From contig JADJGA010000012.1 of the NCBI GenBank assembly GCA_016708265.1, positions 965,001 through 1,029,000 on the forward strand: a DNA stretch of 64,000 bases. The letters are read 5' to 3'. The notes below the pieces were generated by a model. The model was not told where the DNA came from and searched no databases. It was given only the letters and a program-made list of their open reading frames with translations. The translations under genes and the position numbers were made by a program. Source of the stretch: Saprospiraceae bacterium (GTDB lineage: Bacteria > Bacteroidota > Bacteroidia > Chitinophagales > Saprospiraceae). Shown piece after piece: positions 59,942 through 64,000 of this stretch. Position 1 is the stretch's first letter, and every line of letters begins with the position of its first letter.

Positions 59942-61576
59942 TTATGTTTGAATTACTCCAACATTGAATTTTTCTATTTTTGCATTATTGGCAGCTTCAA
60001 GAGCTTTAGAGATATACAATCTTGTTTCGAGCGGATTGATTATTTCATCGACCCACATTCGGGCCGCAGCATAATATGGAGTTGTATGACTTTCATATCT
60101 GCTTTTAGTCATCTCAAAAAGTTCATTCTGAGTATCCGGATCCGGTTCTTTACCCTGCTTTTTCATAGCTGCAACCTGTATCTGAGTTAAAACTTTGGCT
60201 GCCTGCGCTCCACCCATAACAGCGATTTTAGCTGTAGGCCAGGCATAAATAAATCTGGGGTCATATGCTTTTCCACACATAGCGTAATTTCCGGCTCCAT
60301 AGGAATTGCCAACTATTATTGTTATTTTTGGTACAGTTGAATTTGAAACTGCATTGACCATTTTGGCACCATCTTTAATTATACCTCCATGTTCAGCTCT
60401 TTTACCAACCATAAAACCAGTGACATCATGCAAAAATATCAGCGGTATTTTTTTCTGATTACATGAAATTATAAACCGGGCAGCTTTATCGGCAGAATCT
60501 GAATAAATGACTCCCCCAAACTGCATTTCTCCTGTTTCAGATTTCACTACAAGTCGTTCATTAGCCACTATTCCAACAGCCCAGCCGTCAATATTTGCAT
60601 ATGCTGTAATAATAGTTTTTCCGTAACCATCCTTAAAGTAAGTTAATTCTGAATTATCTGTAAGACATTCGAGAAGTTCTTTCATGCTGTAAGGTTTGGT
60701 TCTGTCAACAGGTAGAATTGATAAAATTTCCTGAATATTTCTTTTAGGAAGAGACGGAGTAATCCTGTTTAAACCTGCTTTTTCATTTATACCTGTTTTG
60801 CCGATTATATTTCGTATTAGGTCAAGTGCCTCTTCATCAGTTTTAACTTTATAATCAACTATTCCAGAAATATCGGTTTGTGTTTTTGCTCCTCCAAGTG
60901 TTTCATTGTCGGTTTCTTCGCCTATTGCTGCCTTAACAAGAAATGGGCCTGCAAGGAATATCGATCCTGACTTTTCAATGATTATCGATTCATCAGACAT
61001 TATAGGCAGATAAGCTCCTCCGGCAACACAGCTACCCATAATAGCAGCTATCTGGTAAATCCCTTTGGAAGACATTATAGCATTGTTTCTGAATATTCTT
61101 CCAAAATGTTCTTTGTCAGGGAAAATTTCATCCTGCATAGGTAAATAGACACCGGCGCTGTCAACAAGATAAATGATAGGAATATTATTTTCAAGGGCTA
61201 TTTCCTGTGCTCTTAGGTTTTTCTTACCGGTCATGGGAAACCAGGCACCTGCTTTTACTGTAGCATCATTGGCTACAATAACACATTGTCTTTTTTCAAC
61301 ATAGCCTATGCCGATAATAACACCCGCAGCAGGGCAACCACCATGTTCTTCATACATTTCATAAGCAGCAAACAGTCCTAATTCAAAAAACCTGGTACCT
61401 GTATCAATAAGATAATTTATTCTTTCTCTGGCAGTAAGCTTATTGGATTCATGCTGATGTTTGATTTTTTTTTCTCCACCTCCAAGGAAAATCTGTTCTG
61501 ATTTTTGTGAGATCTTATTTATCAACAATTTATTAGCATCAATATTCTTTTTAATTTCGATGTCCCTGTTATCCAT
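59942..61576 (-). CDS. Acyl-CoA carboxylase beta (carboxyltransferase) subunit, methylcrotonyl-CoA type
   Basis: 544 residues from ATG 61576 (MDNRDIEIKKN); the frame extends 22 codons further but this Met suits the family. Two crotonase-like halves are visible: the N-half with KLTARERINYLIDTGTRFFE, NDATVKAGAWFP and the oxyanion SCVAGGAYLPIMSDE; the C-half with FLHDVTGFMVGKRAEHGGII, GNSYGAGNYAMCGKAYDPRF and WPTAKIAVMGGAQAAKVL. The overall pattern is closest to methylcrotonoyl-CoA carboxylase beta (leucine breakdown), though propionyl- or geranyl-CoA cannot be excluded. The partner biotin carboxylase subunit is not in this window. Cytosolic hexamer component. Confidence 0.88.
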   Translation of the reverse strand: MDNRDIEIKKNIDANKLLINKISQKSEQIFLGGGEKKIKHQHESNKLTARERINYLIDTGTRFFELGLFAAYEMYEEHGGCPAAGVIIGIGYVEKRQCVIVANDATVKAGAWFPMTGKKNLRAQEIALENNIPIIYLVDSAGVYLPMQDEIFPDKEHFGRIFRNNAIMSSKGIYQIAAIMGSCVAGGAYLPIMSDESIIIEKSGSIFLAGPFLVKAAIGEETDNETLGGAKTQTDISGIVDYKVKTDEEALDLIRNIIGKTGINEKAGLNRITPSLPKRNIQEILSILPVDRTKPYSMKELLECLTDNSELTYFKDGYGKTIITAYANIDGWAVGIVANERLVVKSETGEMQFGGVIYSDSADKAARFIISCNQKKIPLIFLHDVTGFMVGKRAEHGGIIKDGAKMVNAVSNSTVPKITIIVGNSYGAGNYAMCGKAYDPRFIYAWPTAKIAVMGGAQAAKVLTQIQVAAMKKQGKEPDPDTQNELFEMTKSRYESHTTPYYAAARMWVDEIINPLETRLYISKALEAANNAKIEKFNVGVIQT

Positions 61577-61776
61577 AATGGAAGATTTAAAAACCGTAAA
61601 GATAACATTTATATCAGTAATCATCAAATTTTTATCCAACAATGATATAGTGTCATTTAATTAAAACACATCACCCTGATAGTCTGCAATTAAGTCAATT
61701 TGTTAAAAAATGCTAATTGATTGTCAAATATTAAGATAGAATTGCCATTTATATTAATTTCGCAAAAAAAATCAGT

Positions 61777-63507
61777 ATGATTGATTTTGATAAAGAAATA
61801 AAAGCAGAAAAAAAGGAAATTCAATTTTTTGCAATTGAGCTGAAAAAGCTTCTCGAAAGAGTAAAATATACTCCCGAAACAAACATAACTCAGGATGTTA
61901 TTAGTAGACTGGACGAACCTTATATGTTTGTTATTGTAGGGGAGGTCAAGTCAGGTAAAAGTTCATTTATCAATGCATTGCTGGATCCTGGCAAAACGAT
62001 ATGTAAAGTAGCACCATCTCCAATGACCGATACCATACAACAAATTGTATACGGATTGCCTGAAAGAGAGGAATTTGTCTCTCAGTTTTTGAAAAGGATT
62101 TATCAGGATAATGAGATATTAAAGGAAATTGCAGTAGTAGATACTCCCGGAACAAATACAATAATTGAACATCACCAGGAGATAACTGAAAAATTCATTC
62201 CTGTAAGTGACCTGATCATATTTGTTTTCGAAGCCAAAAATCCTTACAGGCAATCAGCATGGGAATTCTTTGATTATGTTAAGGATGAATGGAAGAAAAA
62301 AGTTGTCTTTGTATTGCAACAAAAAGATCTGATGAATTCTGAAGATCTTGCTATCAATTTTAATGGGGTGAAAGACTATGCCCGTAAGAAGAATATCATA
62401 GATCCGGTGGTTTTCGCCGTATCAGCTAAAGATGAAATAGAAGGACAGACTAATAATAGCGGTTTTATTGAACTCCGGCAATATATAGAAAAACACATAA
62501 CTAATGGTAAAGCAACTTATCTGAAACTTGAAGCTTCTGTAGATACACTGCTCAATATAAATTCAAAGCTTTGTCAGGGGATGATAATCAGAAAAGAACA
62601 GTACGAAGCGGATCTGATTTTCCGCCATGAGATCAGGGGTATTCTTGACCAGCAGGAAATTAAAACAAATTATCAAACAGAAGTGCTGATTGAAAATCTG
62701 GTAGCAAAGTATGATAATATTTCTCAAAAATACAAGGAAATATTAAGTGATAAACTTGGTTTCTTTTCAATAATCTCAAGTTCTTTTTTGTCAATTTTTG
62801 ATAAAAAGGAGAATTTGAGCAACTGGCTGAGAGAGTATACTTCTGAACTGGAGAAAGACCTAAAAGATGTAATAGGGAAATCTATCAATGATGGAATAAA
62901 AGACATAGCTGAAAATATTCAGATGATGGCTAAGCTGGTGGATGCTAAATTACATAACAGCAAGACTATTCTGCCAAATGATCATCACATTTTTAGTGAT
63001 CTGGCCGATAAAAGGGCAAACATTCTCTCAGAATTGATTGATACATTTTACAGGTTCATACATCAGGAAGAAAACTTTTATAACAAAGAAATGCTGACAA
63101 GGGACAGCAATGTCTCCCCCGATCTTCTCAAAGGCAGTGGATTGGCAGCAATAGGCATTGTAATTACAGCACTTATGCATGGTGTTGTATTCGATATAAC
63201 CGGTGGGGCCATCACTGCAATTGGATTTATTTTTGCAGGGGTCGGAATCGGTTTGAAGCGCAATAAGATACTCAATGGCTTTATCTCAGAATTAGAAAAG
63301 GGCAGAAACAAAATTAAGGCAGAAGTAGCCGAAAAGGTTAAAAATTACGTTATATCAATTAAAAGAAGAATTGATGATAATTTCGCAAAACTGGATGGTT
63401 TTCTTGAAAATGAAGAAAGGGAAATCAAGGCTATAAATGAAAAACAGAATGAAATAGAAAGACAGTTTGTCACCATTAAAAATGATTTAATTTCAAAATA
63501 TAAATGA
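61777..63507 (+). CDS. Bacterial dynamin-like GTPase
   Basis: 576 residues. Walker A GEVKSGKSSFINAL (about residues 53-66), switch region SPMTDTIQQ, G3 DTPGTNT and a G4 element written VLQQKDLM (QQKD in place of NKxD). Long helical regions follow, and a hydrophobic paddle or membrane pair near 463-497 (GLAAIGIVITALMHGVV, AIGFIFAGVGIGL). A charged coiled-coil tail ends the protein. Dynamin-like proteins remodel or protect membranes after GTP hydrolysis. The downstream gene overlaps by ATGA, so the two are coupled. The upstream neighbour is divergent; a near-consensus -7 box (TAATTTCG) lies at 61755-61762. Confidence 0.88.
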   Translation: MIDFDKEIKAEKKEIQFFAIELKKLLERVKYTPETNITQDVISRLDEPYMFVIVGEVKSGKSSFINALLDPGKTICKVAPSPMTDTIQQIVYGLPEREEFVSQFLKRIYQDNEILKEIAVVDTPGTNTIIEHHQEITEKFIPVSDLIIFVFEAKNPYRQSAWEFFDYVKDEWKKKVVFVLQQKDLMNSEDLAINFNGVKDYARKKNIIDPVVFAVSAKDEIEGQTNNSGFIELRQYIEKHITNGKATYLKLEASVDTLLNINSKLCQGMIIRKEQYEADLIFRHEIRGILDQQEIKTNYQTEVLIENLVAKYDNISQKYKEILSDKLGFFSIISSSFLSIFDKKENLSNWLREYTSELEKDLKDVIGKSINDGIKDIAENIQMMAKLVDAKLHNSKTILPNDHHIFSDLADKRANILSELIDTFYRFIHQEENFYNKEMLTRDSNVSPDLLKGSGLAAIGIVITALMHGVVFDITGGAITAIGFIFAGVGIGLKRNKILNGFISELEKGRNKIKAEVAEKVKNYVISIKRRIDDNFAKLDGFLENEEREIKAINEKQNEIERQFVTIKNDLISKYK

Positions 63508-64000
63508 GTAAAAGCAGAATTGTATTAATAATTGCAGTAATTGTACTGGCTCTAGTGGCCTTTTTTGTTATAAAAGCCGGCTCTGACAAAAAGAACAGGA
63601 ATTATGATTTTTCATTCCGTGAATTTGCTGTTGAGGATATAGAAAATGTGGAAAAAGTATTGTTATTCAAAAGAGATGGAGAGCGGATACAGCTTAACAG
63701 GAAAAAAAATGTCTGGTATGTAAATGACAAATACATTGCAAGTTCTACTGCAGTAGCAAATTTATTATCAGCTGTTAAAAATGTGAAAATTGATTATGTG
63801 CCACCAGATGCGGCAGTGGAAAATATTATGAAATCGCTGATGTACAATGGAATAAAAGTGGAGTTATACGATAAAAGCGGTGAAGCGATAAAGAAATTTT
63901 ATGTTGGGGATTCACCCGAAAATAGTATAGGAACATACTACCTTATGGAAGGTTCTGCAAGTCCTCTTGTGCTTTCATTACCTGGTTTTAAAGGCAATTT
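63504..64000 (+). CDS. DUF4340 domain membrane protein, 3' end cut by window edge
   Basis: At least 165 codons from ATG 63504, which overlaps the stop of the dynamin gene by four bases (ATGA). Residues 5-24 (RIVLIIAVIVLALVAFFVIK) form one membrane anchor; the rest is periplasmic. The body shows the DUF4340 pattern (KKNVWYVNDKYIAS, GIKVELYDKSGEAIKKFYVG, GTYYLMEGS, LPGFKGN). In other Bacteria DUF4340 proteins sit beside GldG-type ABC transporter subunits; here the neighbour is a dynamin-like GTPase. The function is not known. Confidence 0.82.
   Translation, partial: MSKSRIVLIIAVIVLALVAFFVIKAGSDKKNRNYDFSFREFAVEDIENVEKVLLFKRDGERIQLNRKKNVWYVNDKYIASSTAVANLLSAVKNVKIDYVPPDAAVENIMKSLMYNGIKVELYDKSGEAIKKFYVGDSPENSIGTYYLMEGSASPLVLSLPGFKGN

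Overview
The window looks like a chromosomal segment of a Bacteroidota (Bacteroidetes) bacterium. Evidence: AT-rich DNA, a SusC/SusD pair, several large secreted proteins ending in type IX secretion (T9SS) sorting domains, many N-termini of the form signal peptide + Gln, and -7 boxes of the Bacteroidota type (TAnnTTTG) at several starts. A genus cannot be assigned. No rRNA, tRNA, CRISPR, transposase or phage gene was seen.

Layout. 1-2.2 kb: a truncated M1 aminopeptidase and a ChaN-like protein. 2.4-9.6 kb: one giant multidomain T9SS protein split by a frameshift. 10-14.8 kb: a broken MATE exporter, a YhcC-type radical SAM protein and a POT peptide transporter. 14.9-17.8 kb: an M1-peptidase-like protein with a predicted outer-membrane domain whose zinc site is destroyed. 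18.1-23.2 kb (plus strand): nitronate monooxygenase, an aspartase fused to a cNMP-binding-like domain, and a T9SS alpha/beta-hydrolase. 23.6-32.8 kb: two tandem sortilin/BNR-propeller secreted proteins. 33.1-36.5 kb: a T9SS PNGase F-like/LamG protein. 36.7-54.0 kb: a polysaccharide utilization locus (PUL) on the minus strand. 54.1-61.6 kb: DUF5916 protein, metallophosphoesterase, GH18 chitinase, RlmL-like RNA methyltransferase and an acyl-CoA carboxylase beta subunit. 61.8-64 kb (plus strand): dynamin-like GTPase and a truncated DUF4340 protein.

The PUL is the functional core. In transcription order it holds a one-component membrane sensor-regulator (propeller/Y_Y_Y/LuxR), SusC, SusD, two PKD-type surface lipoproteins, a strong terminator, then GH16, an endonuclease/exonuclease/phosphatase-family protein, two GH30s and a T9SS-exported GH5-CBM6. 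GH16 plus GH30 plus GH5 fits a beta-1,3-glucan with beta-1,6 branches (laminarin type). The substrate is inferred, and no GH3 or GH17 beta-glucosidase is in the window.

Two features colour the rest. First, every frameshift seen lies between 4.5 and 25 kb, in otherwise full-length genes and mostly at homopolymers, which suggests base-call errors or recent decay in that part. Second, several spacers hold degenerate tandem arrays with an exact 8-bp (one 7-bp) period, a 135-bp MITE-like inverted repeat, and a run of six hairpins. These are the least explained sequences in the window.
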